From Podarcis raffonei (Eukaryota; Chordata; Lepidosauria; Squamata; Lacertidae): DNA of 64,000 nt. A model generated the notes under the pieces. The model searched no databases and was not told where the DNA came from. It worked only from the letters and a program-made list of their open reading frames with translations. Position 1 is the first letter of the stretch. Every line of letters begins with the position of its first letter. The position numbers were made by a program, and so were the translations under genes. The stretch spans positions 55,526,001-55,590,000 of the forward strand of contig NC_070613.1 of assembly GCF_027172205.1 (NCBI RefSeq), written 5' to 3'. Positions 52,080-63,271 of the stretch are shown piece by piece.

Positions 52080-52151
52080 CAAGTGTCCTCTTTTTTCAGG
52101 ACATGTCCTCCTTTTCATGAGTAGAGTCGTAACAGCGATCCATAGTTAAAA

Positions 52152-52468
52152 GTAAAAGGTAAAGGTAAAGGGACCCCTGACCACTAGGTCTAGTCGTGAC
52201 CGACTCTGGGGTTGCGGCGCTCATCTCGCTTTATTGGCCGAGGGAGCCGGCGTACAGCTTCCGGGTGATGTGGCCAGCATGACTAAGCCGCTTCTGGCAA
52301 ACCAGAGCAGTGCACGGAAACGCCGTTTACCTTCCCGCCGGAGCGGTACCTATTTATCTACTTGCACTTTGACGTGCTTTCGAACTGCTAGGTTGGCAGG
52401 AGCAGGGACTGAGCAACAGGGGCTCACCCCGTCGTGGGGTTCGAACTGCCAACCTTCGGATCGGGAGA
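52152..52468 (-). mobile_element. Sauria-type tRNA SINE (minus strand), head truncated
   Basis: Inverse tail AAAGGTAAAGGTAAAGGGAC, body CCGGGTGATGTGGCCAGCAT, B-box region TCGAACTGCCAACCTTCGGA. The outermost head (GGGTGGCGCTGTGG) is missing. Confidence 0.85.
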
Positions 52469-53029
52469 GCGATGCTGCACCAGCAGTGAGCAAAATCTAA
52501 TAGTAAAATCTGTTCCTTTTTTATCTTTTGGAGACATGAGCCTGAACAGCACCAGTGCACTGACAAACAAAAACTTCTCACAGATGTGGAGATGGTAGGC
52601 TTATTATAGTGGTCCACAGTACATGTATTCATTTTTTCCTGTCTCACTGTGATCATTAGTCAAACCAGTTCTGCATATTTTCCATCTAAGCAAAGTCTAA
52701 GCTGGACTTTGTTGTCATGACTGTCCGTATACATGTGCGTATGGCTGTTCCTCCCAGCTACTAACTGGACAATGCAGGTGACTTTAGTGATGAGGACCAC
52801 ACTCCATCCCCCCTGGACCTGGAAAGTCTTGGTTCGATTCAAGAGGTCAGTTCTTGTGTTCTTAATAGGTACTGTATGAGACCAGAGCTGACCTTATGAA
52901 TTAGACCAAGATCCGCTTAGTCCAGAATTTGTTTCCCAACTGTGACCAGCAAGCTGTTTCTGGGAAGTTCACAAACAGAGCATGTAGGTAACAAGTCTCA
53001 ACAGGGAGCATTTATTTATTTGATTTATT

Positions 53030-55020
53030 TCCCACTCTCTTCATAAACAACCTTGGGGCAGGTCACGTCCATTCAAAGGTCTTTTTCTTATAAAAACAAC
53101 AAGAAAACAAAACTTCAAAACATCAGTGAGCACAACTCCTCAACTGTCTGGCAGACGTAGTCCATTAAAAATATACAATCAACCCTAGAGTCCATTTTTT
53201 ATGAGATAAACGTTTTCACCTGGCACAGCCAAATCAGTAACACCAGTTTAACCTCAGGGAAGACAGTATTCCACAAGCTGGGTACCACTGCCAAGAATAC
53301 CTTGACAAGTTTGGGTAAGCTCTTGACAATGATGAAACCAAAATGGCTGCACCAGTAGATCTCACTTTTCACACGGATATGCTGCCACTCACATGGAAGT
53401 TTCTGGTCAGCTGTCATGACTAATAGCTGCTGGTAGACTTCTGCTCCATGAATTTGCCTCCTTTTGTAAGCCACCTAAGTTAGTGGACATCAATTGCTGC
53501 TTCTTGTCACACTGAATTTTATTGATTGATTGATTTGTTAAATTTATATCTCACCTCTCCTCCCAAAGGAGCCCAGAGTGGCAATCAAGAATTGATAGAA
53601 CAATAGAAACATATTTAAAACACATTAGAAGAAATTCCAATAGAGATTCAGACTGGGAAAGATCTCAGCTTAATACTCTTGTTGAAGAGGAAGGTCTTCA
53701 GTATGTGCTGAAAAGACTAAAGAGGCACTTGTCCAGTATTCAAGGCCCAATTCCTACATCGGGTTGGACAGACCTCCTGATAAGGTGGCATCTGTAGGAA
53801 GCCCTCACCTGCAAAGTGTGAGGTATATACGGAGTCTTTCATCTTTCAGCCATTTGCTGAGAACAGGGATTTTTAATTGTGACCCATTGCATACTGCATT
53901 ATTTGCAGCTTCTGGACCAACATCAAGGGCAGCCCTACTCAGAGTGCATTGCAATACTACAAGCTTGGAGGTTATCAGCACAATTATCAGGCAATTGGCC
54001 AATTATCCAGACTCTGGACCACTCACCAACAGCACCTCAATCTTGTGAGGATTCAGATTCAGTTTCTTGGCCCTCATCCAGCCCACCATTGAGACCAGGC
54101 ACTGGTTCTGGGTCTGCACAGCCTCTCGTGATTCATATGTTACAGACAAGTAGAGATGGGTATCACCAGCGTTCTGACGACACCTTGCCCTCAAATATCA
54201 TAATGACTTCTCCCAGAGGCTTCATATAGATATTAAACAGCATTGGGAACAAGATGGGACCCTACAGCACCACACAACACAACTGCCAGGGGGCTGAAAG
54301 ACAATCATCCAATGCTATTCACTGAAACCAACCCTGGAGGTGGGATTGGAAGAGCTGTGGGTTCCAATACCTAACCCATCAAAGTCATCTCAGAAGGGTA
54401 CCATGGTGAATGGTATCAAAAGTCAAGTAAGAACAACAGGGTGACACTCTCTTTGTCCCTCCCCCAATAATGTTCATCCATCAGGGTAAGCAAGTCCAAT
54501 TTAGTCCCATGAGAAGGCCTGGGCCCAGGTTGAAAGGGTCAGGATAATCTTCCTTCTGGAGCAAAAATCAACTTGAGGGTGTACCATGCCCTATGTCACA
54601 GGCCATGAAATCCTGAGCCAGAACAATAGAGGCAGCCTCAGCATGGATGTTGAAATCACCAGGAATATTGTTCTGGGTTCCTCCAACACCACACTCAACA
54701 CCACCTCCACTGCATTGGTCAGAGAAGGTGCAGGATGGACAGCACACCAGCAGCAGTCCTAGTTTCCTTTCTCCTGGGCTCAATATCAGGCCCAGGATGT
54801 GCCCTCAAAGCCAGCTCCAAGGCAGAAAAAATCCTTGGTGATAGAAATCCTGGGGACCATGACAACTCCTCCCTCCATCCCTCCAGCCTGTGCTGATGCT
54901 ACACCAAATATCCAGGTGGGCACAGCTGGGTCTGATAATTTTGTCCATGCTCTCCCACACAGGTCTCAGTAATACACACCAGACTGGCACTAAATCATGG
55001 ATAATGGTGGTGTTATCTTA
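53030..55020 (-). mobile_element. Decayed L2-like LINE with reverse transcriptase remnant (minus strand)
   Basis: The minus strand at 54003-54194 encodes DTHLYLSVTYESREAVQTQN, then LVSMVGWMRAKKLNLNPHKI and EVLLVSG. This is the catalytic palm of an L2/CR1-group reverse transcriptase; the YADD box is degraded to NAGD. Upstream parts are visible in short frames only. The 3' end has (TTGA)n and CCTCTCCTCCCAAAGGAGCC. The element is old and broken in many places. Confidence 0.65.
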
Positions 55021-55631
55021 CAAGTAACCAGGAACCTGTCCATGGGAGGAATGGGAGTGAAGAACAAGACATAAATAGCCTTCTCCTCCTCTTCCACGGT
55101 AACCTATCACTTCCCATGGCTGTATCTTCCTCTGCGCATGATCACAGAAACTGGGGTGACATCACACATGTCGCTTCCTATCCAAACTCATCCCAAACAC
55201 ATTATGGAAACAAGACCAACAAAATCTACCACAACCAAATATTTCAGAAAGAATTTGGAACAGTATTACTAAACATTGGATGTTCTTAAGCAGAGGTTGG
55301 ATGCCCATCTGCCATGCATGCTTTAGCTGAGATTTCTGCATTGCAGAGGGTTTGGACCAGATCCCTTCCAGCTATACAATCCCGTGGTCCTATGAAAGTC
55401 TACAGAACCCACCAAGTCATGATCACTTCTGCCCACCATCTCACACCCAAGGAGGGCCAGCCTTCTGCCAGAAACAGACTCTCACTTTGAGGGCACCTGC
55501 AGACTTTCTTTGGACCCTGGGTCAGGCAAGGAGTCCCAGTCTTTGCAGGACAGTTATCAGGGACCTCGGCAGAGCACCCATAAGTTCACAATAGTGTTCT
55601 ATGAAGAAGTATCCTTTATTAATGCAGATCT

Positions 55632-55634
55632 TGA

Positions 55635-55686
<52 letters not shown>

Positions 55687-55687
55687 A
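55632..55687. repeat. (GAAA)n microsatellite
   Basis: About fourteen GAAA units just upstream of the L1 insertion; it gives a false KKER-repeat reading frame joined to the L1 frame. Confidence 0.95.
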
Positions 55688-55775
55688 GTAGTGCTCCTGA
55701 GAGTAGTAATTGGGGAAAGGAGAAAATGGCACTCCACAACACAAGCACTGCTGGTCTAGAAGGGTGTACTAGTTG

Positions 55776-57050
55776 TAAAAGCTTCAAAAACCATATTGTT
55801 AGGAAAGCATTATATAATGTTTGGATTCGTTATAAAGATCTGTTGGAAAATAAAACCCCTAGGTGGCTGTCACCAATGGAGGCCAAGGAAGTTAAAAAAC
55901 TTAATATGGAATCTAAATGGCCAAAATATTGGGAAATTGTAGAACAAGAAGGTGGAAATGTGAAATTACAGAGTTATGAGAAATTGAAGTTTAAAGTAAG
56001 AGATTGGCTTCATTATTACCAGATAAATGAAGTTTTCAAACAGGACAGGAAAATCGGCTTCCAGGTGGAGAAGTCAAAGTTAGAAACAGAATTGTTAGAA
56101 CCCAATACGAAGAATCTGTCTAGAATGTACAATTTGCTGCTGAAATGGAATACACAGGATGAAATGGTTAAATCAGCTATGATTAAATGGGCACAGGACA
56201 TTGGTCATGACATTATGTTTGCTGACTGGGAACAGTTATGGACCACCGGTATAAAATTTACGGCATGTAATGCCTTAAGAGAGAATATTATGAAAATGAT
56301 TTATAGGTGGTACATGACCCCAGTCAAGCTTGCAAAAATTTATCATTTGCCCAACAACAAATGCTGGAAATGTAATGAAACTGAAGGTACTTTCTATCAC
56401 CTTTGGTGGACGTGCCCAAGGATTAAAGTCTTCTGGGAAACGATATATAATGAAATTAAGAAGGTGCTTAAGCGTACCTTTCATAAAAAACCAGAGGCTT
56501 TTCTCCTGGGCATGGTAGGCCAATTGGTGTCAAAGAGAGATAGGATGTTCTTTATGTATGCTACAACAGCAGCAAGAGTGTTACTAGCAAAGTATTGGAA
56601 GACACAAGAACTACCCACACTGGAAGAGTGGCAGACGAAGGTGATTGACTATATGGGACTGGCAGAGATGACGAGCAGAATCCGTGACCAAGGGAAAGAG
56701 ACAGTGGAGGAAGACTGGAAGAAATTTAAACTTTATCTTAAAAATTCTTGTAAGATTATGGAGTGTTAAAATGTCATGGTTTAAGCATAACAGATTTGCA
56801 GCGATAAATGATTGGACAAGAGGAAAGAAAAGGGTTAAAGAAAGGAATTAATAAATAATTCAGACTAGGGGTTGCTGAAAAAATTTAAAACAGGGATGCA
56901 GAAAAGGGAGGCATGGGGAAGTCGCTGAAATTGGGTATATGAAAAAATTTATGAAATTATACATGTTTATATGTTTGTTTGTTAGTGTTTGTCTTTTGTA
57001 TTGTTTTATATTATATGTTGAAAAACCAATAAAAATTTTTATAAAAAAAA
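55776..57050 (+). mobile_element. 5'-truncated L1 LINE with perfect 19-bp target duplication
   Basis: TAGAAGGGTGTACTAGTTG is at 55757-55775 and 57051-57069. The insert encodes about 331 residues of the L1 ORF2 C-terminus, open up to the stop at 56767: PRWLSPMEAKEVKKLNMESK, the zinc-knuckle-like CWKCNETEGTFYHLWWTC (C-x2-C-x8-H-x4-C), KKPEAFLLGM, YATTAARVLLAKYW. A 3' UTR of about 280 bases ends AATAAAAATTTTTATAAAAA. Lack of decay in the frame and the exact duplication suggest a recent insertion. Confidence 0.96.
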
Positions 57051-58597
57051 TAGAAGGGTGTACTAGTTGCTATAGGCACCTATTGGATAATGCCAGTGAC
57101 ATCACTAGTGATGTAAAACATAATTATTTCGGCCGTGTCACATTTGATTTTTATTTATTTACATTACTCAGTATGGTGAGATATATATGCTTATCAAATT
57201 GTTCGGATTCATATTCATATTGTCCTTAAAATACAGCACAAGGCTAGAGCCATAGCAACAATCACCTTCCATTTCAAGTGTGTGCTCATATTTTCTGAAA
57301 CCCATTTTAATTTTGTGAACCAGGCCAGCCTTTGATTTCCTGGGGCACAATCCAATCATTCCCCTGAACACAATCTTGACCAAATAGCCTATGTGTCCCA
57401 TCTAGCAAATAAACTAAATGACATCTCCAAGATGTTGTTCTCCTTTTTCATTTCCTCACATTCATCCTAAGGCCCCAGGTATTGTGGTCAGGTGGGTACA
57501 CATGAATGGCTTTCAGCCATGATGGCTATACTACCTACAGGTTCAGAGGTGATGTGGTTCTGAATACCAGTTGCTGGCAAATACTAGTGTAGAGTATTGT
57601 TGTGTTCATGTTCCACTTGCAGGTTTCACATAAGCATCTGGTTAGCCATTCTGAGAATGGGACGCAAGCCTTTGGCCTGACCCAGCAGAGCTCTTTTTAT
57701 GTTATGTGGTGGATTCAGGGACACAGAGCACCATCTGAAAAACATACTTACATTGTCTCCACTCTCCATTTCCACTATGGAGTTTTTCAGTTAAATCACT
57801 GAAAAGCTGTCTGTGACACCACAGCTAGTAAGGCTAACATCTCCAAGATGGAACAATGCACCCACCTGACTCCTTCAGGATAGCACCACATGTAAATTGA
57901 CACTAGTGATGGGGAAACCAAACTCAAACACTGCTACGTGGAGCAGAAAGAGAATTTGCTGATCATATCTTCTTCTTTTTTAATCTTTAGCTGAAATAAT
58001 GATCTGCATAGTTGCAGAACTATCTGGATACACTGTACCCTTTCAATTAAAGTTAAATGCACCCATTATAGGAAAGCTGGGCAATGAAATATAGGTCAAC
58101 AAGGATGCATGTACAAACCTTATTTACTGCACAGGAACCAAGAGCCTACTTAGGGTTTTTATTTGTTTGCAGTTAAATCTCAGTGAAATAAGCTGGACTG
58201 AGATCCTTGTAAATGGGTTTTGGTCAAGACCTTATATTCACATGTGACTCTGTAGATATTGCTGGACCCTGACACCCATCAATTGCCGTCACTGGTTACG
58301 CTGGCTGAGGCTGTTGGGAGTTGAAGTCCAACAACACACCTGGGGACTACAGGTACTCCATTTCTGCACTAGGACTTCCCATATGCCATTGTACTGCCAA
58401 GTACTATGAGTACAAAGTACTAGCTGTAGTAAGAATAGTATTGTATGGGTTAACAATGGCAGGATGCCCATTAAGGTTTTGTGAATTCCCACTGTTAATG
58501 ATGCAAACATCATCTGTCCTTTCTTCTGACCTCACTATTTAATATTCCCCACCCCCTCAATCTGTTTATATAGCTGCAACTTAGGATAACACTTCCT

Positions 58598-58680
58598 GCA
58601 TCTGACGAAGCACACTCTGGTCCATAATAAACGTGTTAGTCTATAAGGTGCCACAAGACTTGGTTGTGTTGGCTACAGCA
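58598..58680. repeat. Old interspersed repeat fragment
   Basis: CATCTGACGAAGCACACTCT, AACGTGTTAGTCTATAAGGT and GCCACAAGACTTGG; related to pieces near 11360-11440 and 16976-17095. Family not assigned. Confidence 0.4.
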
Positions 58681-58793
58681 GACTAAGCCAAGCTCTCTGG
58701 ACTTGCTATTCGTAGACTAGAGTGGGATCCCAAACACAGAGCATAGGAAACTGCTGTATATCATGGGTCAACCTAGCTAAGGATTATCTATAG

Positions 58794-59259
58794 CAGTGGT
58801 TCTCAAAGGGTGTGGCACGGCACACTGGGTGCACAACCAGAAACTAACCACACCATTCTTCAAGAGCATTGGCTCTTATTCTACAATTCTCCAAGACAAA
58901 TTGCTGAGAACAGGGATTTTTAATTGTGACAAATATGAGAGATCAGAAAAGAAAGACTTTGTGTTGATGAGGAGACAAGTTTCTTTGTCTCAAATTAGTT
59001 TGTACACATACTAATGGTGCGTTTGCAAGAGGCTCGTTTATAATCATATTTTGAGAAAATTCATGTAGCTGCCTTGTTTTATATTTTCTGGATGTCCCAT
59101 GGTCATATTATAAAGTACTTGTGTTCTGTGTTATAAATCAAGCACTGCTAGGAGTTGCTTCTTTTTGTTTTCCGATGCGTTTCTTATCAATAAAAAAAAT
59201 GGGGGAGCAAATTTTTATTCTCAAAGTCTGGCTCAGAGAAAGAAGTTTGGGAACAACGG
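58794..59259. mobile_element. hAT (Charlie-like) non-autonomous transposon
   Basis: The ends CAGTGGTTCTCAAAGGG and AAGTTTGGGAACAACGG are inverted with mismatches. The octamers ATCTATAG (58786-58793) and GTCTGTAG (59260-59267) match at six of eight. It contains a 30-bp tract (58901-58930) identical to 53854-53883. Confidence 0.7.
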
Positions 59260-59503
59260 GTCTGTAGTGGCAGAAAGTGGCTTTCCAGAGTTTCAGACAG
59301 GGGGCATTCTCAGCCCTACCTGCAAGTGCTGGGCACTGGAACAGGGACCTTCTGCACGCAAAGCAAACACACTATTCTTCTACTGAACCAGAACCCTTCC
59401 CTCTAAAAATATACGCATGAGCTCTATTTATTCGGAAGGAAGTCCTAGGGGCTTTACTGCCAAAAAATTATTGCTCATTGGCAAAATTGAGTTTGGTTCC
59501 AGA

Positions 59504-59650
59504 CAGTGCTTTTTTTCTTTAAAAAAATGTTTAGGGGTACTCCCATTTTCCTACTCATATTGAAATACTGCCCCTCAGTGAGGCCAAACTTAGATTCACA
59601 AAATGTTTAGGGGTATGCGTACCCTTGCGTAACCCCCAGACAAAGCACTA
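59504..59650. mobile_element. hAT-like MITE with 8-bp target duplication
   Basis: Ends CAGTGCTTTTTTTCTTT and CCAGACAAAGCACTA; octamers GTTCCAGA (59496-59503) and GTTCCAGG (59651-59658) match at seven of eight. An AAAATGTTTAGGGGTA-type unit occurs twice inside. Same group as 44796-44931. Confidence 0.78.
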
Positions 59651-59959
59651 GTTCCAGGACTAGCTTGTTTGGTAAACAGACACCACCCAGGTCCAACATC
59701 TATGTCATTTGAAATGGGTTTGTGGGAAGTGGGGTGTTTTGGTTCCTTTTTATTGTGTACTGTATCTTGTGTTCTCATTTTGTATTTTTATGTTGTGCAC
59801 CACTCTGTGATGTTCGGATGAAGGGCCACATACAAATTTAAGAAATAACAACAACATTTGAGTTTTGGCTCTGCAACGTGCGGTTTCCAGATTATATACT
59901 GTTGGGGGTGTATTAAAAATCGTTCAATTAGGAACGCCCAAGGAATCGCAGAGACAACA

Positions 59960-61080
59960 CATTGCAGAGAGGCATTTCGTTTTCCTCGTTAGGACTACTG
60001 CATCCGACACGGCCTCGGTCCGGGCTGATCGGGACCCCTTTTGGTGCCAAAATAATCGCGCGAAGCGATGGAGCCCCGGAGCCTCTCTTGGCGCAGCACC
60101 GAGATGCGCTTCTACTCCGCGGCCGTTAGGAAGCGCAATGCGGAGGCGGCGGCGACGTTTCGCTGCCTTTCCAAGCCGAGGAAGGCGAGGGCTCTCTCTT
60201 CTTCTTCCCTGGCGCAGAGGAAGCAGAGAGCTTGTTGGGTAAAGAGACGGTGCCCGTTTGGGCTGCCGCGGGCTCCCTCTGCAGTTCCCGTCCCTCGGCT
60301 GGTTGCAGTAGCAGCAGCAGGCTCGGCCCCGCGCTCGCTCCCCAGCCTCTCTCGCCGTCCGAAGAGGCCCTTGGAGAGCGAGCGACCCGGCGCCCTTGCA
60401 GGAGAGCGCGGCGAGAGACATGGCCCCGGGCGCCTTCCCCGGGCGGCGGCTGCTGCTGGCGCTGCTGCTTGGCGGCGCCTTAAGCCTGGCCCCGACGGCC
60501 GCGAGCGCCCCGCCGGCCGTGCCTTGCCAGGCCCCGCTGCAGTGGGAAGGGCGCACGGTGGTGTACGACCACAGCACCGGCAGGAACACCCGGGCGGCCG
60601 TGTCCTACGACGGCCAGAACCAGCGCCTGCGGATCCTGGAGGAGAGGAAGCAGCTCATCCCTTGCAAGAAGTAGGTGCAACGCGCCCGGCGCAGCTTCTC
60701 CCGTGCGCTCTCGGGGGCGCAGCAGCTGCCGCGCCGCGCGGGCTCCGGGGAGGGCTGTTCCCCCCTTGGCCGCGCCTTCCGTGGGGTGGGGATGGGGATC
60801 CTCTTGCCACCAGCCAATCGCGGCTCCCCTGCCGCTGTCTTGCGTAGGGGAGCGTGTGGATGATGCGCGATCCCCCGGCCGAGCAACGACGACACAAGCG
60901 CACCAAGTTCCCCGGCCACGCTGGGCGCGATTCTCAGGGCTGCCCTTCTTCTCTGCAGGCTGCTTGAATTTGGGGGGCTGTCGTTGGAATGTAGCTCGTG
61001 AAGACCCCCAAGTCGGGGAGGGTTTTGCGCAGGAGCTCCTGTGGAGCCCCCGAAACGCAGGCGGTGTTTTCAGGGACGGG
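59960..61080. promoter_or_regulatory. EPDR1: CpG-rich EPDR1 promoter and exon 1 region
   Basis: GC- and CpG-rich DNA surrounds EPDR1 exon 1, unlike the AT-rich flanks; likely a CpG island promoter. I saw no TATA box. An ATG at 60068 in a good context opens a long overlapping frame in another reading frame; whether it is transcribed is unknown. Confidence 0.65.
60420..60670 (+). CDS. EPDR1: EPDR1, ependymin-related protein 1, first coding exon only
   Basis: Secreted/lysosomal glycoprotein of the ependymin family with a lipid-binding fold. The exon encodes 83 codons plus two bases. It has a signal peptide about 1-30 (MAPGAFPGRRLLLALLLGGA LSLAPTAASA), then PCQAPLQWEGRTVVYDHSTG, RNTRAAVSYDGQNQRLRILE and ERKQLIPCK. 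Human EPDR1 has PCQAPQQWEGRQVMYQQSSG and RNSRALLSYDGLNQRVRVLD in the same order, as I recall. Donor GTAGGT at 60671, phase 2. I chose the ATG at 60420 (GACATGG) over the TTG at 60396. No further EPDR1 exon is visible up to 64000, so the gene continues outside the window. Confidence 0.92.
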
Positions 61081-62210
61081 TAGCTGAGATCTTGCAGGGT
61101 GTGGAACAGGCTGTTGACAAGCGCAGATTGCAGCAAATCGCGCGCGCGTGCTTTTCTCCTGTTTTGGATTCCAGCCACCCACGCCCCTTTCCAGGACACT
61201 CCATTTCATCAACCCTTACCCATGCACCCAGTAGAGATCTAAGTGACTGGAAAGACTCTACACTTACTAGGCTTTTTCTTTAGTTACCCACAACCCCACT
61301 TAGATCTCTCCCAATTCTCCCACGCAAAGCCTATTTTTTGCAAATTTAGAGATTCCCTCAAGCCTCTGTGTGGATGGTTCCATTTTGGCCATGTATGGAT
61401 TTATGATGGTGACAGATATTTGTGTCATTACTTTTGACCAGAACCACAATAGTCCACCTATTGTAGAGACAGAGTCAACACATGAAAATATTAACCAGTT
61501 TTCCCCTTCTGAGTTTGTACCTCTGGTACCCTAGGCAGCAAGCAAGGAAGAGGCCTGTCGTTCTTGCAGGATAATCTGAAATATATTACTTGTCTTTTTC
61601 CCCCACATCTTTTGCTTCTGCAGTTCTTCCATTCAGAACATTTTTCTGATAATTTAATAGATACTTAGAAATGCATCGGATGCAAAACTGAGTCCATCCA
61701 ATCACATCACACTAATTAATATATGACTCTGACATTTAGCATATTTCTCTCAAAGCAGTTTGTTTCACAATATTTATATACTGCTTTCCAGCAATAACGG
61801 TTCTCAAAGCAGTTCACAGTAAATCAGATTTAGAAGCGGAGAGTTATAAAAAAAAAATTCCATAATTAAATTTCATGGAATAATTAACTGCTGTATGTTG
61901 AGCTTGGTGATTTGAGAATGTGATGGGCTGGTCAGACGCAGGAAGGGTCAGGGCTAGGATTAGCCTGTTCCCCCCCCACTCCCTCCCAGGCCTCCACAGC
62001 TAGAAGCCGCCAGCATACTTGTGTCAGTCTTCCTTCAGATCTGATAAGGAAGCACCATATGGCGGAGTGAAAATATAACAGCAAATGTCTGGAGAGCAGA
62101 AGGTACCTCTCAAAACAAACAGTGTGTGAGCAGGTGTCTCTTAAGTTTCTTAAGTTTAAGGATGTGTTATAAAAGGTGCAAATAGTTTCTCCTCTATTAA
62201 AAGTACAGTA

Positions 62211-62212
<2 letters not shown>

Positions 62213-62254
<42 letters not shown>

Positions 62255-62620
62255 TAATAATAATAATTTATTATTTATACCCTGCCCATCTAGCTGGGTT
62301 TCCCCAGCCACTCTGGGCAGCTCCCAACAATTAAGAACAGAATAAAACATGAAATATTACAAACTTCCCTAAACAGGGCTAACTTCAGATGTCTTCTACA
62401 AGTCAGATAGTTGTTTATTTCCTTGACATCTGATGGGAGGGTGTTCCACAGTGTGGGTGCCACCACTGAGAAGGCCCTCTGCCTGGGTCCCTGTAACCTC
62501 ACTTCTTGCAGGGAGGGAACCGCCAGAAGGCCCTCGGAGCTGGACCTCATTGTCCGGGCGGTGGAGTGGAGTGGAGGTGGAGACGCTCCTTCAGGTGTAC
62601 AGTTCTGGGTCAGAAAATGT
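62213..62620 (-). mobile_element. L2-like LINE 3' end with (TAA)n tail, minus strand
   Basis: A (TAA)n run (62213-62270), then ATACCCTGCCCATCTAGCTG, and the minus strand encodes [20 protein letters not shown] and NYLTCRRHLKLALFREV. It is uninterrupted where the 13195-13920 copy carries a hAT MITE. Confidence 0.75.
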
Positions 62621-62850
62621 CACATTAACTTCAGCCGCTTAGGATTACATCTGAAATATTGTTTGCTCAATTGTGACTCAGCGGTTTTTGCCTCCTGGTA
62701 GAAGAAGCCGATTCTTCCTACACTACTAGCAATTCCTACCAGTTTCAGCTGCTTACTCTTGAGAGTTATCCATGGATCACAATATTTCTCTGCAGAAGTG
62801 TGAACACCGCCCACCTCTGCTTACTAGAGACAATGCACTATTGTTTACAC

Positions 62851-63271
62851 CAGGCCCGTCCTACTCCCAAGAGACTGCGATCTACTTCCAGCATAACAAA
62901 ACTGTCAGTGATCTACCCATTGTCATTGAGGATTGACCAGAGTTGTTGAGAGTTTTCTGGGGGGGGATTGACCAGAGTTGTTGAGCTTTTTTTGGAAAGG
63001 ATTGACTAGAGTTGTTTTTTAAAGGGGAAATGATATAAATTACTCAACAAAAACTGTGCCATTAACTAACACATCCAACGTTAAAAACACTCATCATATT
63101 CCCAAACGCCAAGAGAAAATGCCTATTGCCGCCCACTTGGCATGACGGAGGGACAGAGTGAGGGGGGCAGAGGACGGAGACATTCATTCCCCAGTTTTTT
63201 TAATCCTACGATCGATCAGGATCAACGGGGATCTACCTGTCGATCGCGCTTGACTGGTTGAACATGCCTGG
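62851..63271. mobile_element. hAT-type transposon with internal tandem repeats
   Basis: Ends CAGGCCCGTCCTACTCCC and GGTTGAACATGCCTG; octamers GTTTACAC (62843-62850) and GTTCACAC (63272-63279) match at seven of eight. Inside, GGATTGACCAGAGTTGTTGA or its variant occurs three times between about 62930 and 63015. Confidence 0.75.

Larger units (their letters stand above)
52469..59960. other. SFRP4-EPDR1 intergenic region
   Basis: No host gene supported. It contains a decayed L2-like LINE (53030-55020), an L1 (55776-57050), a GAAA array, two hAT elements (58794-59259, 59504-59650) and repeat fragments near 57600-57710 and 58290-58345. Stretches such as 52480-53020 and 57070-57590 show nothing I can assign. 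Confidence 0.6.

Noticed and set aside
55510-55775. N-terminal part of a 419-codon open frame running into the L1
   Set aside because: The frame runs through unique DNA and a GAAA microsatellite and only then enters the L1 at 55776. The target duplication shows the join is an insertion, not a gene.
60068-60847. 259-codon frame as a real protein
   Set aside because: It overlaps the EPDR1 exon in another frame, is low-complexity and arginine/alanine-rich as expected of random GC-rich DNA, and crosses the exon 1 donor.
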